Shown: in pieces, positions 12,304 to 22,773 of the stretch | Layout: each line of letters begins with the position of its first letter | Numbering within the stretch: position 1 is the first letter of the stretch | NCBI GenBank assembly: GCA_001557505.1 | Contig: LSAX01000003.1 | Location: forward strand, 62,001 to 126,000 | Length of the DNA stretch: 64,000 nt | Reading direction: 5' to 3' | DNA from: Reticulascus tulasneorum | Taxonomy: Eukaryota; Ascomycota; Sordariomycetes; Glomerellales; Reticulascaceae | Program-made: the position numbers and the translations under genes | Notes under the pieces: generated by a model | The model's input: the letters and a program-made list of their open reading frames with translations, nothing else | The model's database searches: none | Told to the model about the DNA's origin: nothing

Positions 12304-14368
12304 TGCTTTCCCTTTCTTGCCAATATCTTCAAGATTGGTTTGAGAATTGCTGACTCTTGCAAGACCAGTCCTCTCTACTCCTAGCCTGATCAAATCCCAG
12401 AGTTGTCAAACGCCATGGAATGTTTTCGAAATGACGATGGACAGGAACAATTTCGTCGGCAAGACTCGGTTGACAGTCCGCGCAAACAATAGATCAAGAG
12501 TCGAACATATGATACACGGCAGGAATCGTTTTGATCAAGACGTTACGACATATAAACTAAGCTCTCACTGATATGGCGGAGCGGGTAGGTGTGCCGGCAT
12601 CTCGATTCTAGGGGACGTAGAAATACTGTAGAGTGCTGTTGATTGGTCGGTGAGTCGCTCATGGTATCCAAGGCTGGCAGTATCAAGCGGGGAGATCAGA
12701 TGGCCGTTTCAATATCGTGGGGATGTCCGAATGTGGCCTCGCCACTCTTGGTCGCATCGAAATACCTTTGGGGAGGCTCGAATGTCGTAGTTAGTGTCCA
12801 TGACTGCAAAAAATGTTGGTAGCAACCACCCAGTTGACCCGGTCTCGCCTTGCCCGATATAGTGACAATCATGGACTGCCCTGGAATATGGGTTTCGCCC
12901 GAATAGAAACCTGAAGAGGTCTGTAAACCACGATATCTAGTTAGCGTTAACCATCTGTCAAAATTCATGATAGTCTATTACATCAGCCATCTCGAGCCAA
13001 AGTTATCGTAGAAATAATAAATGCACACAGCCAATGTCTCGACAACGGCCGGCCAATTCGGCGTCAAGGGTCCTCCCAGTATGTGGCTATGTGTGAAATA
13101 CTTGTGATCTGCTGCTTTACAGATGCAGTCTGAGTGTTCATGGTTTCGGATTGAAGCAAGCGGGTCCTTTCTGAAAAAAGTTGGGATATTGATCCTGAGC
13201 CCCCTATGTAGGTTCGCCTGCCGGCGACAACAAAGACGACCCCGATGCAAATGTTCTAGGTCATTCCAATAATTTTGGGTTATTCCAAGGATCGGAACGT
13301 CATACGGAGACTAAAGAAGAAGAGGCTAGCTGGCGCCCAGGGGTAGATGTGTACCACACTCCCATTAAAACGACCTAAATCCCCCGCTAGGCGGCCCACT
13401 ATGGCCGGCCCGTTCGAAGAAATCATCCCTTACCTGGAAAGACAAGGACGGAATGCGTAAGCCAAAAGGGTTGTATTAGTTGCTCGCAAGCCTACGTCGA
13501 GGATGCGATGCGAAGATCGGCCAGCCTCAGTATCAGATGTCCCACTCACCTTACTTCGACCGGAAGCGCAACAGAGATCTCGAACTGTCTACCTCAGCTT
13601 CTGCTAGGGGCAACGGCTTGGCAACCTCCAGTCAAAGATAAAACGGATAGCGGTTCCGAATGAACACCAGCGTGACGCTTCTCCCGCTCCTGGGTATTGG
13701 ACGTGCATGGTTGTGTAGGATGGAAGAAGCCACGTTTTAACCATACCCGAATAAGGAGGCCCGTACGGGAAGATGGAGAACTATGGGCGTCTCGATTATG
13801 TGGATCAAGTTGTAGCGCTCGCATGGAATTCCGGCATCAAAGTGAAAAGTGGTGCTTAGATGTCGTTTCGTCTGATCTTTCGATATTGGCTGTGACGACC
13901 ACTGCACATACTCAGCCATGATACTGGCGTCGCAAGAATTGGGAGTTCTACAATAGTCGAATGCCAAGCACGTCTTGGATAAATCCTTCTGCGCGGCCGG
14001 TGTATCACGGCCCAGGAAGCTGAGCGGCTCCTTAAGAGTTAATTGATTCCTCAGACTCTCCCTTGGGCCCCCTTTTGCCAGTCTCGTTCAATTGAATGAA
14101 CCCAAGGTGTGACAGGAGTGTCTGAAACATTTTCATTATCGATCGTTCGTTCCATCTCGCTCACTGGCGCGGATGATACTGCACACAGCTGACTCTAGAA
14201 TGCAGCATATGTCGGTCACCCCTTGAATTATGCTCTAGTCCTTCAAAATATCTGGAGTTTTGAATATTCTCCTCTTCAACCTGACTTATATTATTTGATA
14301 ATCCAGGTTGAGCCCAGTTGAGCCCCTGGCAGTCTCTTCGTCTTCAAAGCTGGAAGCAGATACCAAAT
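12304..14368. other. Gene-poor spacer, possible decayed minus-strand frames
   Basis: Two adjacent 90-codon minus-strand frames (13250-12978 and 12968-12696) follow one another. I could not join them: the GTAATA donor near 12980 gives the wrong phase with the TTTACAG acceptor at about 12920. No domain is recognised. This may be a remnant gene or chance. The part from 13,260 to 14,368 shows no coding evidence. It includes the promoter of the Zn2Cys6 regulator. Confidence 0.35.
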
Positions 14369-16136
14369 ATGGTGAACACAGGGTACCCGAGCAAGGCTTG
14401 CCAACTCTGTCGAGCTCGACGAATCAAATGCGACGAGACGAAACCCAGATGCACAAAGTGTGCCAAATCCAAGCGTGAGTGTCCAGGTTACCGAGACGCT
14501 TTTGAGATCAAATTGCGTGACGAGACGCAGTCAACGATCCGGAAGGCAAAATCGGCTGCCCTTCGACGGGCGAGTCGAGTAAGCAGTTCATCACAACACG
14601 GGTCGCAAGTGGCGTTTGAGAGACAACTAGATGTTTGGATGTTACCAGAGCACAGTCCGACAACCGACCTGTCAATCTCTTCGCCAGATTCCCCTCAGTC
14701 CTGGCCGGCATGTACAGTGAAGAACTCTCCAGCGGAAAACGATGATCATTTCGAAAACGGCGACGGCTGGGATGTATCATTCAGCATCAATCCTCCCCTC
14801 AGTCAGCAAGCCACGTGCTTCTTTCTTGCAAATTTCGTCCTAGCACCGCCGGTGGGAGTCGGCCGGGGCATTTGCAACTTTGTCTTGCCCTTGCTAGGTG
14901 GGTCGAGGGCCGCGGCGTCACCGTTACGCTCCGCCTTCGCCGCTGTGTCTATGGCCGCGCTGGCCGGCAGGCCCAACTCCCGCTCCTTATTCAGCACTGC
15001 CAGCGGGTACTACTGCAAGGCGCTCGATGATTTGAAGTGGGCGATGCAGGACAGCAAAAGGGCGAAAGCCGACTCGACGCTCGCTGCGGCCATCATGCTT
15101 GCACTCTACGAGTGCTTGGCAGCCGAGGATGCGAACGTGAACAGTTTCAGCAACCACATTGAAGGTGCTGCAGCCATAGTTAAGATCCGTGGTCGCCGCC
15201 AGACGGAGTCAGCTGTGGGATTAAGCATGTTCGAGTTTGTGCGAGGATCAATGGTAAAATGACCCGCAGGCCACAAGAGTTGAAATGGCAAAGTAGCTGA
15301 CCCCACATGTCTTGTAGATACGTCAGTATATGTTTCTTTCCAATTCCTCAGTCGAGGACATCAATTGGTGGGCTCCACAGGATGTCTCTGACAACATTGC
15401 CCACCAAGCCATCGCTCTCAACCTGAAGACTACCCTAATCCGCGCCGAGGCCGACAGTCTGCTCAGGGGAGCAAAGACAAACGACAAGATTGACAAGGCC
15501 ATGGCGCTGCTGCTAAAGTCCAAAGCATTCGATCAGGAGTTGCTCCTGTGGTTCGAAAATCGTCCAGTCCAATGGCGAGAACGAGTCTCGTTAGTCGCGG
15601 CCCCGTTTCCAGAGGAGCAGCTTGGCGCAAGAATGGCGTTTCCTGGGCCAGTATTCGAATATCCGAGCTTCTGGATGGCTGGAAAGCACATGAGCAGTGC
15701 CGTATCCCGACTGCTGCTCGCACAAGTCGCCTCGCGGTGCATATCCTGGATCTGCTCACCGTCAGATTACAGCGCGACAGCAGAGTACATCGAAGCGTAC
15801 AAGATTGGCCGGGAGCAGATCGAATACATCATCAGTAGCACTCCCTACTTCTTCACGTGGAAGGGCGACAGCACGACTACGCCTTACTTCCCCTGCGGAA
15901 ACTCGGAGAAACCAAAAGGTCTAGCGGTGACCAGCATCATATTTCCACTCCTTGCCGCAGGCACAAGTCGGTTTGCAGATATGAGGCAGCGTCTTTACGT
16001 GGAGGGCAGATTAAAATTCATCGGCGAGAATGTAGGAATTCGACAAGCAGAAGTGTTTTCCAAGGCGAGTAATCACACTTCTGATTTGGCAACTCATGGA
16101 TTAACAGAACCCGCAGACAATCTCCAGAAGGATTAA
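14369..16136 (+). CDS. Zn2Cys6 fungal transcription regulator
   Basis: Exons 14369-15253 and 15318-16136 join in phase 0 over a 64-nt intron (GTAAAA...TTGTAG) to give 567 residues. I prefer the ATG at 14369 because the zinc cluster follows at once; an upstream in-frame ATG at 14318 adds only 17 unlikely residues. The binuclear cluster is CQLCRARRIKCDETKPRC then CTKCAKSKREC, spacing CX2CX6CX6CX2CX6C (residues about 10-37), with a basic linker after it. The middle and C-terminal part resembles the loosely conserved fungal-specific transcription factor domain (DUF3468-like), with ALYECLAAED and FSNHIEGAAAIVKIRG. It is convergent with the carboxylesterase gene 108 bases downstream. Regulation of that neighbour is possible but not shown. 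Confidence 0.88.
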
Positions 16137-16244
16137 CCCTGAGAAGTTTAACAGCCATTGGGCGGATACGTGTCTGAATATGGATATTTAGTCCTTTTGT
16201 TGCATCGTATGCACACTGTATACCTATGCACTAAACGGCTCTCA

Positions 16245-17987
16245 TCAGACACCCCATGGAAGAGCCGCGCCGTCGCGGATATTTAATGCGCCAACATTGG
16301 TGTTTATGAACTCATAGCTGTCACTTCGGAAGTCGTCGTTGAGCAAATCCACCCTATTGTTGAAAAACCACATGAGCTGCTTCTTCAGGCTCCACCGCGG
16401 CCACGTCGGGAAGCCCCCCACGCCGACATTTGGATCTAGGTTGTAGAGGAAGTTGATGTAGTAGGTCTGAATGCTCCTGCTGGCATAATTCGGAACAATT
16501 CCGTAAAACACCTGTAGGAGATCCGACCCGTGAAATGTGCCCAAGACTGGCGTGCCGTAGTCATAGCTGCTGAGATAAGACCACGAAGGCACGGAGGGAT
16601 TGAGAGCAGTGGTGGCAGCGAGGAAAGACCGGCGGGTCAGGGTGAAGACAAGGTCACCGAGTATGGCGGCAACTCTCTTGTAGCCCGGGTAGAGCTCGTT
16701 GAGGATACCAGTGCGGAAAGGGCTCCCCTCCGTGACGAGCGGGAAGTACGTGTTCACTAGCGTCGTCAGTTGAGCCTTGGACGCCCCGTGGAAAAACAGG
16801 TCTGAAAGATAGTTGACCAGCTTTGTAGTTGTGGTGATGTTTGGCGTGAATAGGGCGAACAGGGTGCCTTCATCCTCTTGGTCTCCGATGATCATCGGCA
16901 CAGCCGCATACTTCCGGCCCGCCACTAGCTTGTCGGGGCTATCTCTCAGAGCCACACCATCTGGTCGCGGTAAATAGGACAACGCGACCGAGTTGTAGGA
17001 TAGAATGCCTGGGACTGAGTTGGCCGCTCTCAGGAACGTACTATAGTCCACGGTGCGAAGGCATGCGAGGGTGTCGGAAGCGGCGGAGCAGCCAGCAGCC
17101 CTGACGACGGTATCATAGACAACTTGGCCTTTGGGGCAATCGACTGGATCGGCTGGCACCATGCTTCCTGAGTTCATGATGGCACCGCGGAACAGAGGCT
17201 GTCCTTTGTATGTATGGTTGCCGTCGTAGAGGGCCATCTGGTCAAGGACGGAGATAGCTCCCGCAGATTCGCCCCAAATTGTCACCTTGGCCGGGTCACC
17301 GCCGAAGGCGGCGATGTTGTCAGCGACCCACTCGAGACCCATTCGCTGATCGAGCAGCCCCAGGTTTGCGGAGCCGTCTTTCAGGATCTCCTTGCCGGGC
17401 ATGAACCCGAAACCTCCCACCCGGTAGTTGACGGCCACAAACACAAACGGCTGTCCCATGCCGATCCCGTTGGAGACCAAACCTGAGCCGTCATACATTC
17501 CAGTCGATCCCAGCTCAAAGCCACCGCCAAAGATCCAAAAGAGCACCGGCAGCTTCGCACTCGCTGGTGTTCCAGCTGACCGGTGCACGTTGATGGTCAG
17601 GCAGTCCTCTTGGCCGTTGACGGCTGCGAGAATTGGCAGCAATAGAAGATCTGCAAGAACATCGAACAGCACATTCTCGCTTTCCGTCGATAAGAACATC
17701 TGAGGGCAAGCAGCCGCCGACCCTGTGGCGTCGAATATGCCAAGCGAGGTGGTGAGCTTCTGCGGCGGCTTAAGACGAAGCGGGCCTACAGGAGGCTTCG
17801 CAAACGGTATGCCGGCAAAGGACTCTACGGAACTGACCGATTTGCCCACAACCGTGGCGGACGAGAGCTGGACCGTGACTTTAGCGGCGCGCTCCTCAAG
17901 CGTGGGTGCTGGGGCCGGCGCCGCGATTGCCGACAAGGTGAAGCTGAGGGCGGCCGCCACGACAGACAAAACGGTTGACTTCATCAT
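16245..17987 (-). CDS. Secreted type-B carboxylesterase/lipase
   Basis: An intronless frame of 580 residues. I start at 17987 because the peptide [27 protein letters not shown] is a classic fungal signal sequence; the frame stays open 48 codons upstream without such features. The alpha/beta-hydrolase fold of the carboxylesterase-B/Candida rugosa lipase family is clear: the [11 protein letters not shown] motif, the oxyanion loop FGGGFELGS, and the nucleophile elbow TIWGESAGA with Ser at about residue 240. The acidic member is probably in the [10 protein letters not shown] segment, and the catalytic His is in [13 protein letters not shown]. Length matches the family. Likely role: extracellular hydrolysis of esters or triglycerides. 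Neighbour: the convergent zinc-cluster regulator. Confidence 0.92.
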   Translation of the reverse strand: MMKSTVLSVVAAALSFTLSAIAAPAPAPTLEERAAKVTVQLSSATVVGKSVSSVESFAGIPFAKPPVGPLRLKPPQKLTTSLGIFDATGSAAACPQMFLSTESENVLFDVLADLLLLPILAAVNGQEDCLTINVHRSAGTPASAKLPVLFWIFGGGFELGSTGMYDGSGLVSNGIGMGQPFVFVAVNYRVGGFGFMPGKEILKDGSANLGLLDQRMGLEWVADNIAAFGGDPAKVTIWGESAGAISVLDQMALYDGNHTYKGQPLFRGAIMNSGSMVPADPVDCPKGQVVYDTVVRAAGCSAASDTLACLRTVDYSTFLRAANSVPGILSYNSVALSYLPRPDGVALRDSPDKLVAGRKYAAVPMIIGDQEDEGTLFALFTPNITTTTKLVNYLSDLFFHGASKAQLTTLVNTYFPLVTEGSPFRTGILNELYPGYKRVAAILGDLVFTLTRRSFLAATTALNPSVPSWSYLSSYDYGTPVLGTFHGSDLLQVFYGIVPNYASRSIQTYYINFLYNLDPNVGVGGFPTWPRWSLKKQLMWFFNNRVDLLNDDFRSDSYEFINTNVGALNIRDGAALPWGV

Positions 17988-19659
17988 GTGCACAGCGTTT
18001 TGATGAGACACGATATGTGGCCGTGTAAGATTGAAGCGCCAACAGTCTACCAGCAGGATGAATGCGACGGCGGATTGTGCCAACACAGACCTGGTTGAGG
18101 AACCTGTTCGAATGGGAACTGGAGTGAACAAGAGCCCTTTTATGGTTCTCCATGTCTCCCTCTGGTCCTCGTCCTCGTCGCCTTGGATCTACTGGGCTCG
18201 TAAAGATCGCATCGGAGGTACATGCTGTTACCAAGCGCTTCGCAAAGCCCTGGCAGTGGTTTGCTTCAATGTCCAGCTGACCTCTCAAAATTGAGCGGCC
18301 TGTGATACGAATCTGGCGATGGCCCGAAGGTGAGCACCGGCCATTTCCTCTTAGGGCTGGTCAATCCCGGTAGCTGTTCACGCCATCACTCTCCGGGTGT
18401 CCGGGCTAAGGGATATCTCCCAATGGGTGCCCTCTCTCCCCATGGGGTAAAATGTAGTACTGGGCGCTATGGGCATCTGCGTGGGGTAGGTAGCCTTGCC
18501 GTCCACTTCTCAGACGGCGGTGAGATGTTAGGAAAAGAAGGAACAGTGTTTACCAAGGTTTTGTTTTTGCGTGGCACATGAAGATTTCAGGTCACACCGC
18601 AGCTCGTGAAATCCAACAGCCGAGGCAGGATGTGACGGGAGAAGAAACGGGCGTCGCTAGCCTGATGCAAGACACTGGTGGGATCGGCATGGTGGGAGCT
18701 CTATATCTTACTGAGCGAGCGGGATGGTGTGACTGCGCGATGTGTGATATGGTGACAGGAGCCCAGATCGAAAACAGGGCGGTGCCCCGAGGATCTCCGG
18801 CATTGAGGCGCCCCAGTAGGCACACGGTGCTCATTGACCAGCGCAACGGTGCGGCATGGGTGTGAAGGCTATGTGGGTTGGGGGAGCCGAACCGTAATAT
18901 GCGGGTGGGCAGCTAGCAAGGTATCGTGGCATTGGATGGGGAAAATGGGGGAAATGGGAAGGGCGGAAAAGGCGGGGAAGTGCAGCGCGACCAGAATGGG
19001 TCAAGAATGTCAGGTTACCAAGCGGGAATTGGAGATACGTAAATTGTTAGGCAAATGGGTTTATCTACCAGCTAGTCTACAATAGAGCGTAGCAGGGTCA
19101 CTTAGTCCAAGGTTCTTATTTATCCTGGTTCTAGTCTAGATCAGCATCTTTCCCAGAGAGCATGCGCCCAGATTTCCCCAGCCCATCATGAGCTAAGATG
19201 CTCATTTCGGCCATGAACTCGTCGCTGTGTGCGTGGACTTCGATATGACTGGACCGGACTGTTGAAAATCCAGAATCTGCTCAGAGCCTCTTTTCCTGCG
19301 TACCAAAACTCGAGCCACTATTATTCAATCGCACATACGAGCAATAAGGTAAGCTAGTTAGTTGATCATATCGTCAATCACAGGGCTCCTTCCGAAGAAA
19401 TCGGAGGCCAACGGAGAAACCACAAAGAAATGGGCAAAAGATAGACAAGAAAAAGAAGAAAAAGTAGACAGAGCATCTCGTCATATACAGTGTTCATCCA
19501 TTCATCGCCTGCTCAAATGCCGCGCATATCTCAAAGTCGTTGCGGAGCTGTCTATCATGCTTGACGCCCCAATCCCAAGTCCCCTCAATCACATGTCGTA
19601 TCCTGGTCGAAAGAATTTGAATTCCCCACCTCGCGCCTGTAAATGCTCGATGCAAAAGC
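17988..19659. other. Intergenic, no gene seen
   Basis: The first part is the esterase promoter. From 18,300 to 19,090 the plus strand is purine/G-rich and stays open in short frames (for example 18578-18865, 95 codons). These show no signal peptide, domain or splice structure. From 19,100 onward the sequence is AT-richer with A-rich runs, fitting the 3' flank of the next minus-strand gene. Confidence 0.45.
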
Positions 19660-21087
19660 TCAGACAACCACGCCGACCTTCGCACTCTCTTCATCAACAA
19701 GGCATATCCTCTTTCCACCTATTGGCGACTCATCTGGCAACTCCTCCTCAAAACTTCCATTAAAGACCTCGGTAAGTGCCTCCCGCTCACGTCTCCGCTT
19801 CAGAGTGTTGACGCTCCTCTCCGGCTCGTCCTCCCATGTTTCTATGCTGTCCTCGTCGAAGTCTCCGACCACATCTCTCCCAAGTGCCTTGCCGAGCCTC
19901 TCCTTGAGGCCGAGAATCGGCCATATGGGCACTCGCGTGTATTCAATGTGCATACCAATATCCCGCATGGCAGCGGTCAAAGCCTCGTCGCGAGGCGTTT
20001 TCGTAGGCTCATGAAAACGTTGCAGAAATTCCGCCTCTACAACAGCCGTATAGACTATGAACTCGGCCGCCTCGTTGTCGTTTGTGAGAATGCGAACCTT
20101 GACATCGTGGAATCTTGGTCGCTCTCCACTCTCGCAAGGTTGCGGCTGAGAAGGCACCCACTTATTCGAGTTAGGGGCCGGCTCTCCATAAAACCGCCGC
20201 TGTGCCATAACGAGGAAGATGCCCACGTATAACGCGTCGTGATCCGGGTTAGCTGGCACAATCATCTTGGACCGTAATCGCTGAAGTCTTGCGACTGGCT
20301 CATTTACCCCACGGTTTGGGCCGTTGACGATGCGGTATAGGTTCTGCCGCGTAATTGCAACTTGAGACCTGCCAATGTAAGCCAGCAAGGGGGGTCTCGA
20401 GTATTGCTGCTGACTACTTCTGTTACTCCCCCCACTCGGGATTCCAAATGACTCGGCCGGCCGCGTTGTGGTAGAGTCAAAGGACATGAGAGATGTTTCC
20501 CTCGTAAGGCTTTGGTCCCAGACCAACTGGACCCTCACCGCGTCTCGATAGGCCAACCCGCCAAAGTAGAGGTGGAGGTCTGGTTGAGTCTTGGGATGCG
20601 ACAACGCCGCTGGGTAGAGGGTTGACAGGATCGTGCGGATGGAGTGCGTATAGAAGTTGCGCGGCGGGCCTGCGGCGAGAAGCGATGACAACTCCCGGCT
20701 CAACGTCGTCGCAGCGGCTGATGGTCGAAGGTGACAGCGCGACGGCGATGCAGCCATACCGCGTGGAGATTGGGGCGGGACCGGTGTACTGCACGGTGGT
20801 AGCTCGTGGAATTGTGCGCCCAAAAGCTGTGTATGTAGGTCGGTCCAGCATATAGGCCGGACGAAGAGCGACGTGCCAGAATACTGCCACATCAGATCGT
20901 AAAGTGAGAAGGTATCCGGTCTGTAGATACGTCTTGTTCGGCGGCGTTTCTGGTTGAGAGGAGTGCGCCGTGGGCTGGACGACGGTGATGCCTCTAGAAT
21001 AGAGGAGGACGCCGCCACGCTGCTTCCGCTCGAAGTCTCCATCCTATTGCCTGATAGATTGGCGAGATGTCGCAATTGACTGAACAA
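19660..21087 (-). CDS. Uncharacterised 475-residue protein
   Basis: A single long frame with no intron evident. I do not recognise the family. The first 55 residues are Ser-rich and basic (PRRTPLNQKRRRTRR), possibly a nuclear signal. From about residue 55 a globular part begins (YRPDTFSLYDLMWQYSG), with segments such as FYTHSIRTILSTLYPAALSHPK, DLHLYFGGLAYRDAVRVQLVWDQ and DALYVGIFLVMAQRRFYG. This looks like a conserved fold rather than disorder. The C-terminus is charged and acidic-basic, with a second basic patch (LKRRRERE). A start at 21042 (METSSGS) is also possible. It is head-to-head with ARPC3 across about 760 bases. Coding status is supported by length and composition only. Confidence 0.7.
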   Translation of the reverse strand: MFSQLRHLANLSGNRMETSSGSSVAASSSILEASPSSSPRRTPLNQKRRRTRRIYRPDTFSLYDLMWQYSGTSLFVRPICWTDLHTQLLGAQFHELPPCSTPVPPQSPRGMAASPSRCHLRPSAAATTLSRELSSLLAAGPPRNFYTHSIRTILSTLYPAALSHPKTQPDLHLYFGGLAYRDAVRVQLVWDQSLTRETSLMSFDSTTTRPAESFGIPSGGSNRSSQQQYSRPPLLAYIGRSQVAITRQNLYRIVNGPNRGVNEPVARLQRLRSKMIVPANPDHDALYVGIFLVMAQRRFYGEPAPNSNKWVPSQPQPCESGERPRFHDVKVRILTNDNEAAEFIVYTAVVEAEFLQRFHEPTKTPRDEALTAAMRDIGMHIEYTRVPIWPILGLKERLGKALGRDVVGDFDEDSIETWEDEPERSVNTLKRRREREALTEVFNGSFEEELPDESPIGGKRICLVDEESAKVGVVV

Positions 21088-21848
21088 ACTGCTGCTAGGG
21101 AAAACGGCGCTGGCGTATCACTGTCAACGAATGTACAGGGTAAAATGAATGATTTGAGTGATGCCACTCATAGAAGGACTGTACTTACTCTAGGATCAGC
21201 ATTGGTAGAGGTGCACCCTCTTTGCCGACTGAGGTCGAGGGGTTTGCGGTGCGATACGCGACGGAGTTCGCCGCCCCGCCTTGACGTGTTGTCGACCAGG
21301 CCGCGATCGCGTGCGGCCGATTTGCAAAGTATAACACGATACCAGGCGGACGAGATGGGGATGAAAATGTTGAGAATGGTCCCCGAAAATGTCAAATGAA
21401 GGCAAGGAGGAGGATGGTAAAGCAGGTGAAAGGAAGAGGATTTCGTGGCGCTGAAACGCGGGTCGCAACAAGTCAAATAGGTAGATGGTGACCTGAAGGG
21501 CGGGCTGGCTGACGGCAAAATGCAAACAGGCCCAACTACGAAAAACGCGCGACTCGCCACTCCCGAAAGCGGCTAGCACCGGCGCGATTCAAGAACGAAG
21601 TCATGTGATGCTAGGCACCAGCTTGAGAGGATGTGGCGGAGCAGAACATTATTGTTGCCTGATAAGTTATCTGGCACTTTAGGCCTTATATATTAGGAAT
21701 CAACAACCCAGCCACACCCCGCGATGATGAACCTCAATCACGAAGCCCCACCAAGATGCTTTGCGTCGGTTGCTCCCCACGTCACCCTGTCGTTTGACAA
21801 TCCATCACGACCGCACTCCAGAGCGCACCCCTCCCGAGGCCAGACATT
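21088..21848. other. Divergent promoter region
   Basis: The shared upstream region of the 475-residue unknown (-) and ARPC3 (+). Minus-strand frames of 127-130 codons at 21168-21579 overlap each other in different phases and show no domain. I treat them as chance. Confidence 0.5.
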
Positions 21849-22617
21849 ATGCCGGTATGTGATTATGACCGATTGAATTCCCTCTCCCTCTTCCGCAGAG
21901 ACGCCTCGGACGTATTTCGTTTGAGCCTGCTCACACCTCACACCATGCGACGAAACCTGGGCTGACAATCTTCAGGCCTACAATTCCATGTTCAATGCGG
22001 ACCCGAACGTCCCCCGACTAATTGGAAACTTTCCCCTCTTACCCCTCCGGACAAAGACAAGAGGGCCGGCATACACGCTTCCCTTCCCCAACCCGCCGCT
22101 GCCCGCCAACGAGTCACCCGACCCGGATAGCGAGAGCTACGATATCTTAGACGAAGTCCTCGCCCTTTTCCGCGCAAACACCTTCTTTCGAAACTTTGAG
22201 ATCCAAGGGCCAGCCGACCGGCTCTTGGTGTATGGGATCTGGTTCGTGAGCGACAGCTTGTCCAAGATCAAGCCGAGCGCCGGAGTACGGGATGCAACCA
22301 AGGATGTCACGAACCTGGCCTTGGACACGAACTTTGCCCTACCGGGAGACCCGGGCTGGCCACTGAACCAAGTAGGTCGCATCGCGCGTTAGAGAAATAG
22401 GGCTTGTCAAAGGTCCAACGCTGACACCACCCCCAAGATGTACGAGCCACCGAGAGATAGGCAAGACGCGGAGCAGCTACGACAATACATGTCGCAGGTC
22501 CGGCAAGAGCTGGCGACCCGCTTATTAGCAAGAGTCTACGAAGAAGGCGGCGATGGAAAACCAAGCAAGTGGTGGTTGAGCTTTACGAAAAGAAAGTTTA
22601 TGGGTAAGGGGCTATGA
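21849..22617 (+). CDS. arc18: Arp2/3 complex 21-kDa subunit (ARPC3)
   Basis: Exons 21849-21854, 21976-22371 and 22438-22617 give 193 residues. The first exon encodes only Met-Pro and is joined by a GTATGT...TTCAG intron of 121 nt. This restores the family N-terminus MPAYNSMFN. The second intron is 66 nt (GTAGGT...CCAAG). The protein has GNFPLLPLRTKTRGPAYTLP, DILDEVLALFRANTFFRNFEI and the C-terminal WWLSFTKRKFMGKGL, all typical of ARPC3/p21-Arc across eukaryotes. It is a structural subunit of the complex that nucleates branched actin filaments, at cortical patches in fungi. Length is normal for the family. Confidence 0.95.
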
Positions 22618-22773
22618 GAAAGTGGCGAGCCGGGAGCTGCATAACTGCCTTCTAGTGCAAATATCTAACTTGGACGTTCCGTCGCCTCGTGGTATCTCTG
22701 GATCAATCTCCGCCGTAGTGCCACGTCCGATGCAAAAAAAAAAGAAGACACCTTTATAAACCCCTTCCAAAGT

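Noticed and set aside
18578..18865. A 95-codon plus frame in the 18-19 kb spacer
   Set aside because: It has no signal peptide, domain, splice site or neighbour logic. The G-rich composition explains the open frame.
21168..21579. Overlapping minus-strand frames of 127 and 130 codons upstream of the 475-residue gene
   Set aside because: They overlap in different phases within a divergent promoter and have no motif.
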